From Bartonella bilalgolemi (GTDB taxonomy: Bacteria; Pseudomonadota; Alphaproteobacteria; Rhizobiales; Rhizobiaceae), in NCBI RefSeq assembly GCF_023500045.1, contig NZ_JAMCOF010000012.1:1-35493 (forward strand): DNA of 35,493 nucleotides. Direction: 5' to 3'. The translations under genes and the position numbers were made by a program. The notes under the pieces are model-generated. The model saw only the letters and a program-made list of their open reading frames with translations. It was not told where the DNA came from and searched no databases. This document shows, piece by piece, positions 16,821 through 27,481 of this stretch. Each line of letters opens with the position of its first letter. Within the stretch, counting starts at the first letter, position 1.

Positions 16821-17891
16821 ATGATGCTATTTTTTTCCTTGTTGAATGATTGGATTCCAGGTGTTAATGTTTTTCGGTATATTACTTTCCGAACTATTGC
16901 AGCTATCTTAACATCAGGTTTGATTGTTTTTTTGTTTGGTCCAAGTATTATTGCTTTTCTTAAAAGTCGGCAGGGGAAAGGACAACCAATTCGAGCTGAC
17001 GGTCCTCAAACTCACCTTAAAAAAGCCGGAACACCTACTATGGGTGGATTAATGATTTTAATTGGTATTATGGTATCGGCATTTTTATGGTGTGATTTAT
17101 TAAATATTTATTTTTGGGTGTCGTTGTTTGTTATGCTTACTTTTGGGATGATTGGTTTTTATGATGATTATCTTAAGGTGACAAAGCAAACGGATAAAGG
17201 TTTCTCTGGAAAAGCGCGGTTAAGTTTGGAATTTGTAATTGCTATCATTGCTTGTTTTATTATTTTAGAAGTTGGCTCACCAAGATTGGCTTTGCCTTTT
17301 TTAAAGGATTATTTTATTAACTTGAGTTGGTTTTTTATTCCTTTTACCGCTTGTGTTGTTGTAGGTACTGGTAATGCTGTTAATTTGACCGATGGTCTTG
17401 ATGGGCTTGCTATTGTTCCTGTGATGATTGTCTCTTTATCTTTTGCATTGATTGCTTATCTGTCTGGGAATATGAATTTTGCTGATTATTTACAAATTCA
17501 TTATATAGCGGGTACAGGTGAATTAGCTGTTTTACTCGGAGCAGTTTTTGGTTCTGGACTGGGTTTTTTATGGTATAATGCACCTCCAGCGGCTATTTTT
17601 ATGGGAGATACTGGTTCTTTGGCTCTTGGAGGAGTGTTAGGCGTTATTGCTGTTGCAACGAAGCATGAAATTGTTTTAGCTATTATTGGTGGACTTTTTG
17701 TTTTAGAAGCGATGTCAGTTATTATTCAAGTGGGTTGGTTCAAACTAACGAAAACGCGTGTGTTCCTTATGGCACCAATTCATCATCATTTTGAGAAAAA
17801 AGGTTGGACAGAAAGTCAGATCGTGATACGTTTTTGGATTATTACGATTGTTTTAGCATTGATTGGTCTTTCAACACTTAAATTGAGGTGA
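16821..17891 (+). CDS. mraY: Phospho-MurNAc-pentapeptide transferase MraY
   Basis: MraY transfers phospho-MurNAc-pentapeptide to undecaprenyl phosphate, making lipid I in the inner membrane. It has 356 residues with about ten membrane segments. Signatures visible are [20 protein letters not shown] and TMGGLM near the N-terminus, the catalytic [19 protein letters not shown], and the late cytoplasmic loop [12 protein letters not shown]. The start MMLFF is preceded by a poor ribosome site, but [10 protein letters not shown] sits at the usual distance from the N-terminus. murD follows after four bases. Confidence 0.97.
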   Translation: MMLFFSLLNDWIPGVNVFRYITFRTIAAILTSGLIVFLFGPSIIAFLKSRQGKGQPIRADGPQTHLKKAGTPTMGGLMILIGIMVSAFLWCDLLNIYFWVSLFVMLTFGMIGFYDDYLKVTKQTDKGFSGKARLSLEFVIAIIACFIILEVGSPRLALPFLKDYFINLSWFFIPFTACVVVGTGNAVNLTDGLDGLAIVPVMIVSLSFALIAYLSGNMNFADYLQIHYIAGTGELAVLLGAVFGSGLGFLWYNAPPAAIFMGDTGSLALGGVLGVIAVATKHEIVLAIIGGLFVLEAMSVIIQVGWFKLTKTRVFLMAPIHHHFEKKGWTESQIVIRFWIITIVLALIGLSTLKLR

Positions 17892-17895
17892 AATC

Positions 17896-19302
17896 TTGAT
17901 TTCCGTTGAATGTTATAAAGGCCAAAAAGTCGCTGTATTTGGTTTAGGAAAATCAGGAATAGCTACAGCAAAAGTTTTGATTTCTTGTGGTACAGAAGTG
18001 GTTGCTTGGGATGATAATTATTCTAGTGTGGAAGCTGCTTGTAAAGAAAATATTCCCACAAAGAATTTGTATCATGAGGATTGGTCAGAATTTGTTGCGT
18101 TGATTTTAGCTCCTGGGGTACCTTTAATTTATCCAAGACCACATTGGGTTGTTGAAAAAGCGCGTCAAGAGAATATCGAAATTATCGGTGATATTGAGCT
18201 ATTTGTTCGTGCACGTAATCTTTTTTTACAGCAACATGGTTTTAATGACCAGGATGTTCCATTTATTGCTATTACAGGTACAAATGGTAAATCAACAACC
18301 ACCGCTTTACTTGCTCATCTTTTAGAAAGAATGGGTTATGATGTGCAAATGGGAGGGAATATTGGAACAGCAATATTAACGCTTAAGCCATTTGTAAAAA
18401 AACGTATCTATGTTATTGAATGTTCATCATTTCAAATAGAATTAGCTCCTTCTCTTCAGCCAACTGTTGGTCTTTTGTTGAATTTAACACCCGATCATAT
18501 CGATCGTCATGGTAGCTTTGAACGTTATGTGCAGATCAAAAAATATGTCGTTTCTAGAGCTTCTCATGCTCTTATTTCAATTGATAGTTTGGTTTGCCGT
18601 GCTTTATATCAAAAGCTTCTCGATGAAGGTTATCAAATCGATCCGGTTTCTAAAGAGCATCTTGTTAAAAATGGTTTTTATGTAGAAGGGACAAAGCTTT
18701 TTTCTATTCGTCATGGGCAACATCATTTGCTCGCAGATTTGGTAAATATAACTTCGTTACGTGGAAGTCATAATGCGGAAAATGCTCTTATGGCTTTAGC
18801 AACTTTGCAGATATTAAAAATTACTACCTTAAATATAGAAGAGCATTTAGCAAGCTATTTAGGGCTTGCACATCGAATGCAGCAGGTATGCAAAATTGGA
18901 TCTATTTTGTTTATTAATGATAGTAAGGCTACTAATGCAGAAGCCTCTGTTCCTGCATTGGCTACTTTTAATAATATTTTTTGGATTGTTGGAGGGCAGG
19001 CAAAAGAAGGTGGGATTGATGCTCTTAAAGGATTTTTTTATAAGATTCGTAAAGCGTATTTAATTGGTAATGCGGCAGAAAATTTTGCACGCATTATTGG
19101 CTATGCTTTTCCTTTTTCGATGAGTTTGACTTTAGAAAATGCAGTCCGTGAAGCGGTTAATGATGCAACCCGTGATATAAAGCAAGAACCTGTGATTTTA
19201 TTTTCTCCAGCTTGTGCAAGTTATGATCAATTTAAGAATTATGAGGTACGTGGGGAGGCTTTTGTTTCTCTTGTTATGCAGTTAAAGAAGCAAGAATTGT
19301 AA
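17896..19302 (+). CDS. murD: UDP-MurNAc-L-alanine:D-glutamate ligase MurD
   Basis: MurD adds D-glutamate as the second residue of the stem peptide. It has 468 residues. The N-terminal Rossmann-like domain begins [17 protein letters not shown]. The P-loop TGTNGKSTT is at about 127-135, and [29 protein letters not shown] and [10 protein letters not shown] follow as family motifs. The start is a TTG at 17896 placed just after GAGGTG, part of which is the mraY stop region; no ATG is available nearby. A gap of about 125 bp before ftsW contains no gene and may hold an internal promoter. Confidence 0.96.
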   Translation: MISVECYKGQKVAVFGLGKSGIATAKVLISCGTEVVAWDDNYSSVEAACKENIPTKNLYHEDWSEFVALILAPGVPLIYPRPHWVVEKARQENIEIIGDIELFVRARNLFLQQHGFNDQDVPFIAITGTNGKSTTTALLAHLLERMGYDVQMGGNIGTAILTLKPFVKKRIYVIECSSFQIELAPSLQPTVGLLLNLTPDHIDRHGSFERYVQIKKYVVSRASHALISIDSLVCRALYQKLLDEGYQIDPVSKEHLVKNGFYVEGTKLFSIRHGQHHLLADLVNITSLRGSHNAENALMALATLQILKITTLNIEEHLASYLGLAHRMQQVCKIGSILFINDSKATNAEASVPALATFNNIFWIVGGQAKEGGIDALKGFFYKIRKAYLIGNAAENFARIIGYAFPFSMSLTLENAVREAVNDATRDIKQEPVILFSPACASYDQFKNYEVRGEAFVSLVMQLKKQEL

Positions 19303-19429
19303 AAAGTTATTTTACATTAGCAGTCGAAAATCTTTGTGAATGTAATTTAAACTTTAAAGCACTTAATCAAAGGTACTAGGAAAAGCACATTATTTTATTT
19401 TAGATGCGATTATAAAAGGTACAGTGAAA

Positions 19430-20590
19430 ATGATGATAACTCGTGCAGATCGAAGCCCAATCTCTAATTGGTGGTGGACAATTGATCGCTCTATCTTTAC
19501 TGCTTGTTTGATCCTTATGGGAATTGGTATCATGCTATCTTTTGCAGCTAGTCCCTCTGTTGCAAAAAAAATTGGTATTTCTGATAGTTTTTATTTTGTT
19601 CGTTGGCATATTATTTTTAGTATTCTTGCGTTTGTGACTGTGATCACTGTTTCTTTTTTTTCGCCTCGTAATATTCGTCGTTTATGTATTTTGTTATTTG
19701 TTGCAACGCTTGTACTTATGATTGCAACTTTATTGTTTGGTCTTGAGTTAAAAGGGGCACGGCGTTGGATTTCGGTATTTGGTATTTCTTTACAAGCATC
19801 GGAGTTTATGAAACCGGCTTTTATTATTATATCTGCTTGGCTTTTTTCGGAACAGGTACAGCGTAAAGGTATTCTTATTTATATGTTGGTTATTGCACTG
19901 TATGTGATTTGTTGTACGCTTCTTGTTTTGCAACCAGATATTGGTCAAACACTTTTAATAAGTGCAACATGGGGTGGCTTATTTTTTATTGCAGGTGTGC
20001 CTCTTATTATCATTTTCTTATTTCTTATTTTAGGTATTTTAGGGGGCTTTTTAGCTTATTTTTTTGTTCATCATGTACGTGAACGTATCAATGGTTTTTT
20101 AACAGGAGAAGGTAATACATTCCAGGTTGATGTAGGGCGTGAGGCTATTTTAAATGGTGGATGGTTTGGTCGAGGTCCTGGTGAGGGTACGGTGAAACGT
20201 ATTATTCCTGATAGCCATACAGATTTTGTATTTTCTGTTGCAGCTGAAGAATATGGTATTATTTTTTGTTTATTGATTACAGCACTTTTTGGTTTTATTG
20301 TTATACGCTCTTTTTATATAGCATTAAATACTCGTGATATATTCACACGTTTTGGTATTACTGGCATAGCAATGATAATTGGTTTTCAATCAGCCATTAA
20401 TATGGCAGTTAATCTTCATCTAATGCCTCCAAAGGGTATGACACTGCCATTTATTTCTTATGGTGGTTCATCTATGGTAGCGATTGCAATTTCGGTAGGT
20501 ATTTTACTGAGTTTGACACGCCGTTGGCCAGAAGCGCGTATTTCAACTTTTCTTTCAACTTCTGTTCCGGATACTGCTGATGACGCATAA
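19430..20590 (+). CDS. ftsW: Septal peptidoglycan polymerase FtsW (SEDS family)
   Basis: FtsW polymerises lipid II into septal glycan strands, working with FtsI. From ATG 19430 it has 386 residues and about ten membrane segments. SEDS motifs include LELKGARRWISVFG, LQPDIGQTLLI, VGREAILNGGWFGRGPGEG and the IPDSHTDFVFSVAAEEYG region with the key acidic residues, ending in PPKGMTLPFISYGGSSM. The start is uncertain. GTG 19424 is four bases after AAGG and ATG 19430 is ten bases after it; a third choice is ATG 19433. It overlaps murG by eleven bases. Confidence 0.95.
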   Translation: MMITRADRSPISNWWWTIDRSIFTACLILMGIGIMLSFAASPSVAKKIGISDSFYFVRWHIIFSILAFVTVITVSFFSPRNIRRLCILLFVATLVLMIATLLFGLELKGARRWISVFGISLQASEFMKPAFIIISAWLFSEQVQRKGILIYMLVIALYVICCTLLVLQPDIGQTLLISATWGGLFFIAGVPLIIIFLFLILGILGGFLAYFFVHHVRERINGFLTGEGNTFQVDVGREAILNGGWFGRGPGEGTVKRIIPDSHTDFVFSVAAEEYGIIFCLLITALFGFIVIRSFYIALNTRDIFTRFGITGIAMIIGFQSAINMAVNLHLMPPKGMTLPFISYGGSSMVAIAISVGILLSLTRRWPEARISTFLSTSVPDTADDA

Positions 20591-21716
20591 GAAAGTTATT
20601 GTTTTATCTGCTGGTGGTACAGGTGGGCATCTTTTTCCTGCTGAAGCGCTTGCTGTTGAATTGAGAGAGCGTGGATATGATGTTCATTTGATGACAGATA
20701 AAAGAGCTAAGCGTTTTGTACGCCATTTTGACGAGGAACACATTCATGTTATTTCATCAGCAACTTTTATAAGATATTGTTCTTTTGCATTTATAAAAAC
20801 ATTTTGGTATTTGCTGAAGGGAATGTTTCAGTCATGGATGCTTTTTTATAAATTGCGGCCTGTTCTTGTTGGTGGGTTTGGTGGTTATCCTACCTTTCCA
20901 CCAGTTTTAGTTGCTACCTTAATAGGATATAAGACATTTATTCATGAGCAAAATGCTATTATGGGGCGTGCTAATAGATTATTGGCGTCTAGGGTCAATG
21001 CTATTGCCGGTGGTTTATTATCAGCGAACAGTGTTTATGCTCATAAAACATTCATGACAGGTAATCCTGTTCGTAAGGCTATTCTTCAAGCTGCGAAGAT
21101 TCCTTATTGTCCTTCTACAGGCGAACAACCATTTCATTTTTTGGTTTTTGGTGGGAGCCAAGGAGCAGCTTTTTTTTCACAAGTTGTTCCTGGAGCAGTT
21201 GCCTTACTTGATCAAAATATACGGAAACGTTTACGCATTGTTCAGCAGGTTTATGATGAAACCATAGATCTTATGAAAATTTATCATGATATGGGAGTAC
21301 AGGCAGAAATTGCACGTTTTTTTGATAATATGGCTGAACATATTGCTCAATCACATTTTATTATGTCACGTGCTGGTGCTTCAACAGTTTGTGAAATAGC
21401 TGTAATTGGTCGGCCAGCTTTATTTATTCCATACCCTTACGCTTTAGATCACGATCAAGCAGAGAATGCAGCTAAACTTTCTAAAATAGGAGGCGCACAG
21501 ATTATAGTAGAAAAAAATTTAGATACGCGAATACTTGCTTCTCTCTTGACAAAAGTCTGTTGTGAGCCACACTTATTGGAAAAACAAGCACTATCTGCAA
21601 AAAAAGTTGGGCAACCTCACGCAACCGTTATTTTAGCAAATATGGTTGAGGCATTGATTCTAGAACGATCATTATTAGATATTAAAAAGGAGTTTTTTGA
21701 TGAAAATGCCGCTTAA
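20580..21716 (+). CDS. murG: Lipid II synthase MurG (GlcNAc transferase)
   Basis: MurG transfers GlcNAc from UDP-GlcNAc to lipid I at the inner face of the membrane, forming lipid II. It has 378 residues of the GT-B fold. The N-terminal domain has [29 protein letters not shown] and [14 protein letters not shown]. The C-terminal donor domain has [22 protein letters not shown] and [20 protein letters not shown]. These are the characteristic G-loops and UDP-binding residues. The gene starts inside the end of ftsW and its 3' end overlaps the start of murC, so the three are tightly coupled. Confidence 0.97.
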   Translation: MTHKKVIVLSAGGTGGHLFPAEALAVELRERGYDVHLMTDKRAKRFVRHFDEEHIHVISSATFIRYCSFAFIKTFWYLLKGMFQSWMLFYKLRPVLVGGFGGYPTFPPVLVATLIGYKTFIHEQNAIMGRANRLLASRVNAIAGGLLSANSVYAHKTFMTGNPVRKAILQAAKIPYCPSTGEQPFHFLVFGGSQGAAFFSQVVPGAVALLDQNIRKRLRIVQQVYDETIDLMKIYHDMGVQAEIARFFDNMAEHIAQSHFIMSRAGASTVCEIAVIGRPALFIPYPYALDHDQAENAAKLSKIGGAQIIVEKNLDTRILASLLTKVCCEPHLLEKQALSAKKVGQPHATVILANMVEALILERSLLDIKKEFFDENAA

Positions 21717-23127
21717 TATTGGCCTTATTCACTTTGTAGGAATTGGAGGTATAGGTATGAGCGGAATTGCTGAAGTTCTTCATAATCTTGGTTATAAAGT
21801 TCAAGGATCCGATCAAACTTATAATGCAAATGTTGAGCGCTTACAAAATAAGGGAATTAATATTTGTATAGGGCATCGTGCTGAAAATTTAGGAGCAGCA
21901 GAGGTTGTTATTATTTCTACTGCCATTAAGAAAACAAATCCTGAATATATTGCTGCCCAAAAAAGGCACTTACCCGTTGTTAAGCGGGCAGAAATGCTTG
22001 CTGAGTTAATGCGTTTTCGTCGGACAATCGCTATTGGTGGTACGCATGGAAAAACAACGACTACGTCAATGGTAGCTGCACTTCTTGATGCAGGTCGTTT
22101 TGATCCAATAGTCATTAATGGTGGTATTATCAATGCTTATGGGACCAATGCACGTATGGGAGATGGGGATTGGATGGTGGTTGAAGCTGATGAAAGTGAT
22201 GGGTCATTTTTAAAATTGCCGGCTGATATAGCTGTTGTTACGAATATAGATATTGAGCATTTAGACTATTATGGCAATTTTAATGCCGTACGTGAGGCTT
22301 TTCGGCAGTTTGTAGAAAATGTGCCTTTTTATGGTTTTACCGTTATGTGTCTTGATCATCCAGAAGTTCAGACGTTAGCTAGTCGTATTCATGATCGTTG
22401 GGTGATTACGTATGGTGCAAATCCACAAGCAGATGTTCGTTTTTTTAATCTTTCGATGGAAGGCCAAAAGGCGTATTTCGATATTCTTATTCGATCACGA
22501 AAAACAGGCGAAAAAATTGAAATCAACAATTTGATTTTACCAATGTCGGGGAAGCATAATGTTTCTAATGCTACTGCAGCGATTGCTATTGCACATGAAC
22601 TAGGCATTTCACCTGAAGCTATAAAGAAAGGATTAGCAGAGTTTGAGGGTGTAAAACGGCGTTTTACGAAAACAGGGAGTTGGAATGGAGTTGAGATATT
22701 TGATGATTATGGGCATCATCCAGTCGAAATAAAAGCAGTTTTGCATGCAGCACGTGAGAGCGCAGAAGGAAACATCATTGCGGTTATACAACCCCATCGT
22801 TATACGCGCTTATATCATTTATTTGATGATTTTTCTACTTGTTTTAATGATGCTGATACAGTGATGGTTACACCTGTTTATGCAGCTGGTGAAGAGCCAA
22901 TAGCTGGTTTTGATTCTAAAGAATTAGTCGAGCATATTCAGATGGCTGGCCACCGTGATGTGCGTCTGATTAATACTTTGGAAGATGTTGTATCTATTGT
23001 ATCAACATTAGCTAAATCTGGTGATTATGTAGTTTTTCTGGGTGCTGGTAGCATCACACAATGGGCTTATGCATTGCCCAATCAATTAGTGGTACTTGAT
23101 AACAATGATAAATTTTCAGCCAATTGA
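21700..23127 (+). CDS. murC: UDP-MurNAc:L-alanine ligase MurC
   Basis: MurC adds the first stem-peptide residue, L-alanine, to UDP-MurNAc. It has 475 residues. The N-terminal domain starts [18 protein letters not shown], which is specific to MurC. The P-loop GGTHGKTTT begins at about residue 113, followed by [38 protein letters not shown] and [12 protein letters not shown]. The start is set by an ideal AAGGAG seven bases before ATG 21700; a TTG one codon upstream is unlikely. It overlaps murG by 17 bases and murB by 23 bases. Confidence 0.97.
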   Translation: MKMPLNIGLIHFVGIGGIGMSGIAEVLHNLGYKVQGSDQTYNANVERLQNKGINICIGHRAENLGAAEVVIISTAIKKTNPEYIAAQKRHLPVVKRAEMLAELMRFRRTIAIGGTHGKTTTTSMVAALLDAGRFDPIVINGGIINAYGTNARMGDGDWMVVEADESDGSFLKLPADIAVVTNIDIEHLDYYGNFNAVREAFRQFVENVPFYGFTVMCLDHPEVQTLASRIHDRWVITYGANPQADVRFFNLSMEGQKAYFDILIRSRKTGEKIEINNLILPMSGKHNVSNATAAIAIAHELGISPEAIKKGLAEFEGVKRRFTKTGSWNGVEIFDDYGHHPVEIKAVLHAARESAEGNIIAVIQPHRYTRLYHLFDDFSTCFNDADTVMVTPVYAAGEEPIAGFDSKELVEHIQMAGHRDVRLINTLEDVVSIVSTLAKSGDYVVFLGAGSITQWAYALPNQLVVLDNNDKFSAN

Positions 23128-24082
23128 TGGTGAAGCCTTGTTAAAGAAATTACAGCCGGTGTTGCGTGGTATACAGGGCAAATTAACACCCAATGTCGAT
23201 ATGCGTAAGGTGACATGGTTTCGCACTGGTGGACTCGCTGAGATTTTTTATCAACCTTCTGATGAAGCAGATTTAGTTTTATTTTTTCAATCTTTGCCTG
23301 AATCCATTCCTGTAACGATTGTGGGGATTGGTTCTAATCTTCTGGTACGTGATGGGGGTATCCCTGGTGTTGTTATTCGTCTTTCAGCAAAAGGTTTTGG
23401 GCAGTTGAAGCAAGTGTCATCGAAGCGCTTCTTAGTTGGTGCTGCGGTAGCGGGTAAGCATTTGGCAGCAGCAGCTTTAGAAGCGGAGCTTTATGGTTTT
23501 CATTTTTATCATGGTATTCCTGGTTGTTGTGGAGGAGCATTAAAAATGAATGCTGGAGCTAATGGTGTGGAAACTGCTGAGCGTGTTGTTGAAGTTTATG
23601 CGCTTGATCGTAAAGGACAACGTCATATATTGAGTGTGAACGATATACATTATTCTTATCGTTGTTGCGATGTTTCTGACGATTTTGTTTTTATTGCTGC
23701 CTTATTGGAAGGAGAGCAAGGGAATAGAAATTATATCCGTACGGCTATGGATGAAGTTACTCTTCATCGGCAGAAGGTGCAACCTATTCGTGAAAAAACA
23801 GGTGGATCCACTTTTCGTAATCCTGTAGGGACGTCTGCATGGCGTGTTATTGATGAGGCAGGGTGCCGTGGCTTAAGGATTGGTGGTGCTCAAATGAGTG
23901 AAATGCACTGTAATTTTATGATTAATATCGATCAAGCAACAGGTTATGATCTTGAAAAATTAGGTGAGACAGTACGTGCTCGTGTTTTTGCTCATTCAGG
24001 GTATTTATTACAGTGGGAAATACAACGTATTGGCCAGTTTGAACAAGGTCGTGTAGTCTCTTCTTTAAATCAAAATAATTGA
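23105..24082 (+). CDS. murB: UDP-N-acetylenolpyruvoylglucosamine reductase MurB
   Basis: MurB is the FAD enzyme that reduces enolpyruvyl-UDP-GlcNAc with NADPH to give UDP-MurNAc. It has 325 residues from ATG 23105. FAD-binding motifs are [12 protein letters not shown] and [16 protein letters not shown]. The second half has [20 protein letters not shown] and [12 protein letters not shown] with the active-site Ser, and [20 protein letters not shown] near the end. A TTG nine bases earlier opens the same frame but has no ribosome site. The start lies within murC. A 225-bp gap before ddl marks the end of this coupled block. Confidence 0.96.
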   Translation: MINFQPIDGEALLKKLQPVLRGIQGKLTPNVDMRKVTWFRTGGLAEIFYQPSDEADLVLFFQSLPESIPVTIVGIGSNLLVRDGGIPGVVIRLSAKGFGQLKQVSSKRFLVGAAVAGKHLAAAALEAELYGFHFYHGIPGCCGGALKMNAGANGVETAERVVEVYALDRKGQRHILSVNDIHYSYRCCDVSDDFVFIAALLEGEQGNRNYIRTAMDEVTLHRQKVQPIREKTGGSTFRNPVGTSAWRVIDEAGCRGLRIGGAQMSEMHCNFMINIDQATGYDLEKLGETVRARVFAHSGYLLQWEIQRIGQFEQGRVVSSLNQNN

Positions 24083-24160
24083 TTTTTTATATAATTAAAA
24101 AATTGAGTCATTTCAAAGAGATAAGAAAAAAATCTATTAAAAATCAATAAACTAACAGAG

Positions 24161-24182
24161 AAGCTCTTGCATCAAGCTCTTG
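24161..24182. repeat. Short direct repeat upstream of ddl
   Basis: AAGCTCTTG occurs at 24161-24169 and again at 24174-24182, a 13-bp period, in the 225-bp gap between murB and ddl. It could be a tandem regulator site; the short length means chance is possible. The rest of the gap is AT-rich with no gene. Confidence 0.3.
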
Positions 24183-24307
24183 AGTCTGATTCATTAGAGA
24201 AAACGCTAGGTTATTGATTCGCAAAGATAAATCTAGTTCTTTCCTATATATAGTATTTTTTATTTTTATATATTCTGTATTTAGTATATAAAGAAGGATA
24301 AGTTGTT

Positions 24308-25228
24308 ATGAAAGGTAAACATATAGCTGTGTTGATGGGAGGGCTTTCATCAGAACGGTCTGTAAGTTTATCTTCTGGTTCTGCTTGTGCTGATGTTCTT
24401 GAAGCTCATGGTTATTATGTAACTCGTGTAGATGTTGATAGCCGTATTGCTTCTATTCTTGAGAAATTACAACCACATATCGTTTTTAATGCATTGCATG
24501 GTTTATTTGGTGAGGATGGATGTATTCAAGGCATTCTTGAATACTTGAAAATTCCTTATACGCATTCTGGAGTGATGGCGTCAGCATTAGCAATGGATAA
24601 AGGAAGGGCAAAAATTATTGCTGCTAGTGCTGGTGTTCCTGTTGCTCCTTCTTATACGATGAGCCGTTTTGCAATTGGATCAAAACATCCTTTAGAGCCA
24701 CCTTATGTAATTAAACCTGTGCGTGAAGGATCAAGCTTTGGCGTTATTATCGTGAGTGGCGATGAAGCATTTCCACCTCATAATATTGCAAGCTCTGAGT
24801 GGATGCATGAAGATGAGGTAATTGTCGAAAAATATATTCCTGGTCGGGAGCTTACTTGCGCTGTTTTAGGTAATGAAGTTCTAGATGTCTGTGAAATTAT
24901 ACCTGATCGACATTTCCAGTTTTATAGTTATGATTCAAAATACAAGTCTGATGGTTCTATTCACATTTGTCCTGCACAACTTTCATTAAATATTTACCAA
25001 AAAGTGCAAAGAATATCTTTAGCAGCACATCAAGCGATAGGTTGTCGAGGTGTTAGTCGTTCTGATTTTCGTTTTAATGAAGAAACGGAAGAGCTGATTT
25101 GGCTTGAAATTAATACGCAGCCTGGTATGACGCCAACCTCTCTTGTGCCGGATATTGCAAAAGCAAGTGGTCGTACTTATAGCGACATTGTTAAATGGAT
25201 AGTGGAGGACGCGTCATGTATGCGTTAA
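24308..25228 (+). CDS. ddl: D-alanine--D-alanine ligase
   Basis: This ATP-grasp enzyme makes the D-Ala-D-Ala dipeptide used by MurF. It has 306 residues, the normal size for the DdlB type. The N-terminal domain has [17 protein letters not shown] and [21 protein letters not shown]-grasp residues are in [14 protein letters not shown] and [11 protein letters not shown]. The C-terminal metal site is in SRSDFRF and [24 protein letters not shown] precedes the ATG. It follows a 225-bp gap, so it may have its own promoter, and overlaps ftsQ by 13 bases. Confidence 0.97.
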   Translation: MKGKHIAVLMGGLSSERSVSLSSGSACADVLEAHGYYVTRVDVDSRIASILEKLQPHIVFNALHGLFGEDGCIQGILEYLKIPYTHSGVMASALAMDKGRAKIIAASAGVPVAPSYTMSRFAIGSKHPLEPPYVIKPVREGSSFGVIIVSGDEAFPPHNIASSEWMHEDEVIVEKYIPGRELTCAVLGNEVLDVCEIIPDRHFQFYSYDSKYKSDGSIHICPAQLSLNIYQKVQRISLAAHQAIGCRGVSRSDFRFNEETEELIWLEINTQPGMTPTSLVPDIAKASGRTYSDIVKWIVEDASCMR

Positions 25229-26124
25229 ATGTTGGTAAAATAGGAGTTTTTAGGGTGCTATCAGTGCCAATTTTCCCACGTTTTTATCGTCGTTTTTTCC
25301 GATTTATATTGCAATTTTTATTTGTTGATATTCATGTGCCGCGTTATTTTGGTTCTTTTGCTGTTTTTTCTTTTTTCTTTCTTTCCTTATTTTATGGAAT
25401 TGTTTTTAGCGGGCATATGAACAGAATTATAAGGCTTGTGACATTGAATTTTGGTTTTGTGATTACTCATGTTGATATGAGTGGTAATAAAAATATGACG
25501 GAACAATATGTTTTAAAGCTTTTAAGCCTTGATGTTTATCCATCAATTATTAGCTTTGATGTGGATAAAGCACGTTCTACTTTAGAACAACAGATTTGGG
25601 TTCAATCAGCTGATATTCGGAAAATTTATCCTAACCGAATCTGCATTTCAATAGTAGAGCGTGAGCCATATGCAATTTGGCAACATGATGGTGTAATGGA
25701 TGTGATTGATGATACAGGGCGTATTATTTTACCATTTCAGGCAGGCTTAGTTCAGAATTTACCGCTTGTTGTTGGGCAGGGAGCGCAAAATGCAGCTAAG
25801 TTGTTTATTCAATCGTTATCAACATATTCGCAATTCCGTAATCGTATTCGTGCTTATGTGCGTGTAGGTGATCGGCGTTGGGATATTTTTTTAGAAAATG
25901 GGGTGCGTATTATGTTGCCTGAACAAGGTGCTATTGAAAGGCTTATTGCTCTTGTTGAGACGAATACGGCAAAGGATCTTTTTTCTCGTGACGCTTTAAG
26001 CATTGATTTACGTCTTTCTGATCGAATAACGATTGCTTTATCAGATGAAGTGTTAACACGGCATCGTGCTACGGTAATGGAAGAAGAACGTATTTTAAAG
26101 GAATTAAGAGAAAGGAGTATATAA
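25216..26124 (+). CDS. ftsQ: Cell division protein FtsQ
   Basis: FtsQ is a bitopic divisome scaffold that recruits FtsL/FtsB. It has 302 residues from ATG 25216, chosen because GGAGG lies seven bases upstream; an in-frame ATG at 25195 is inside ddl and less likely. A basic cytoplasmic N-terminus of about 45 residues leads to one membrane segment ([17 protein letters not shown]). A periplasmic POTRA domain follows ([19 protein letters not shown] to [11 protein letters not shown]). The beta domain after it includes [10 protein letters not shown]. The ftsA ATG overlaps the stop (TAATG). Confidence 0.95.
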   Translation: MYALNVGKIGVFRVLSVPIFPRFYRRFFRFILQFLFVDIHVPRYFGSFAVFSFFFLSLFYGIVFSGHMNRIIRLVTLNFGFVITHVDMSGNKNMTEQYVLKLLSLDVYPSIISFDVDKARSTLEQQIWVQSADIRKIYPNRICISIVEREPYAIWQHDGVMDVIDDTGRIILPFQAGLVQNLPLVVGQGAQNAAKLFIQSLSTYSQFRNRIRAYVRVGDRRWDIFLENGVRIMLPEQGAIERLIALVETNTAKDLFSRDALSIDLRLSDRITIALSDEVLTRHRATVMEEERILKELRERSI

Positions 26125-27416
26125 TGTTTTTGAAATCACATCATGGGAGGGGGCGCAAAACGCGTTTTCTAACAGTTCTTGATGTGGGTTCAAGTAAGGT
26201 TGTTTGTCTTATTGTTTGTTTACGTCCTTTGAAGTATCCGCAACATTTACATGGTCGTACACATTTTATGGAAGTCTTGGGTTTAGGTGTACAGCGCTCG
26301 TGTGGAATTAAATCTGGTGTTGTTATGGATATGCTTGCAGCGGAGCAATCAATACGTTTAGCTGTTAATGCTGCAGAGAAAATGGCTGGTTTGGTGGTGG
26401 ATTCAGTTATTGTAAATTTTTCCTCAAACCGATTAAAAAGTACTTTTGTTAACGGTACGGTACATTTGGGTGGGCGTGAAGTTACTGCACGTGATATACG
26501 TATGGCATTGGCAAATGTTTCGCGTAAAGCTTTTGATGCTGAACGGCATATTATGCATTCAGTTCCAGTATCTTATGTATTGGATGGAGATAAAGGAATC
26601 TCTGATCCTGTTGGAATGGTAGGTGAATTGTTTGGGGTGGATGTGCATGTTGTTACAGCAGAAACAGCATCTTTACGTAATTTGGAAGCTTGTATTAATC
26701 GTGCTCATTTAAGCGTTGAGGCAATGGTCGCAACACCTTTTGCGAGTGGTCTCGCGGTTTTGATTAATGATGAGGCGCGTTTAGGAGCTGCATGTATTGA
26801 TTTTGGTGCTGGAACAACAACATTTTCAATATTTTCTGAAGGAAAGTTTGTTCATGCAGATACACTTGCAATTGGTGGGCACCATATAACTCTTGACGTT
26901 GCACGGGGATTATCTATGTCTATTGAAGAAGCAGAGCGTTTAAAAGTTATATATGGTTCAACACTTTCAGAAAGTACTGATGCTCATCATATGATTAATG
27001 TCGCTGAAATTGGAAATGAGCAAACTCAATATCCATGTGCAGTTCTTGGTCGTATCATTCGGGCGCGTGTTGAAGAGATATTAGAAATGATTCGTGATTG
27101 TTTGAATTGTTCTGGGTTCAGTCATATTGTTGGTAAGCGTATTATTTTAACTGGAGGAGCAAGCCAGTTAACTGGGTTACCAGAGATGGCCCGGAATATA
27201 TTAGGGAGAAATGTTCGTATAGGGCGGCCTTTAGGTATTTCTAGGCTTCCTTCTCCTGCAAAGGGAGCGGCGTTTTCATCTGCTGTTGGATTGTTAATCT
27301 ATCCGCAACTAGCGGGTTTCGAAGAAAAAACAGTTCACACGACAGTGAGACAGTTATCAACCGGCACAGGTGGATATTTTCAACGTGTTGGTCAGTGGTT
27401 GCGTGAGAGTTTTTAG
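26124..27416 (+). CDS. ftsA: Cell division protein FtsA
   Basis: FtsA is the actin-like ATPase that tethers FtsZ to the inner membrane. It has 430 residues. Actin-fold motifs are FLTVLDVGSSKVVCLI (phosphate 1), ACIDFGAGTTTFSIF (phosphate 2) and RIILTGGASQLTGLPEMA (adenosine). The C-terminal tail (YFQRVGQWLRESF) is an amphipathic helix suited to membrane targeting. AAAGGAG precedes the ATG, and the start overlaps the ftsQ stop by one base. ftsZ begins 65 bp downstream. Confidence 0.96.
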   Translation: MFLKSHHGRGRKTRFLTVLDVGSSKVVCLIVCLRPLKYPQHLHGRTHFMEVLGLGVQRSCGIKSGVVMDMLAAEQSIRLAVNAAEKMAGLVVDSVIVNFSSNRLKSTFVNGTVHLGGREVTARDIRMALANVSRKAFDAERHIMHSVPVSYVLDGDKGISDPVGMVGELFGVDVHVVTAETASLRNLEACINRAHLSVEAMVATPFASGLAVLINDEARLGAACIDFGAGTTTFSIFSEGKFVHADTLAIGGHHITLDVARGLSMSIEEAERLKVIYGSTLSESTDAHHMINVAEIGNEQTQYPCAVLGRIIRARVEEILEMIRDCLNCSGFSHIVGKRIILTGGASQLTGLPEMARNILGRNVRIGRPLGISRLPSPAKGAAFSSAVGLLIYPQLAGFEEKTVHTTVRQLSTGTGGYFQRVGQWLRESF

Positions 27417-27481
27417 TAAGTCTATTTGGGTATTAATTTTCATCGCTTTGGCTTGCGGTGTTTTATGAGAAGGAAAAAAAC

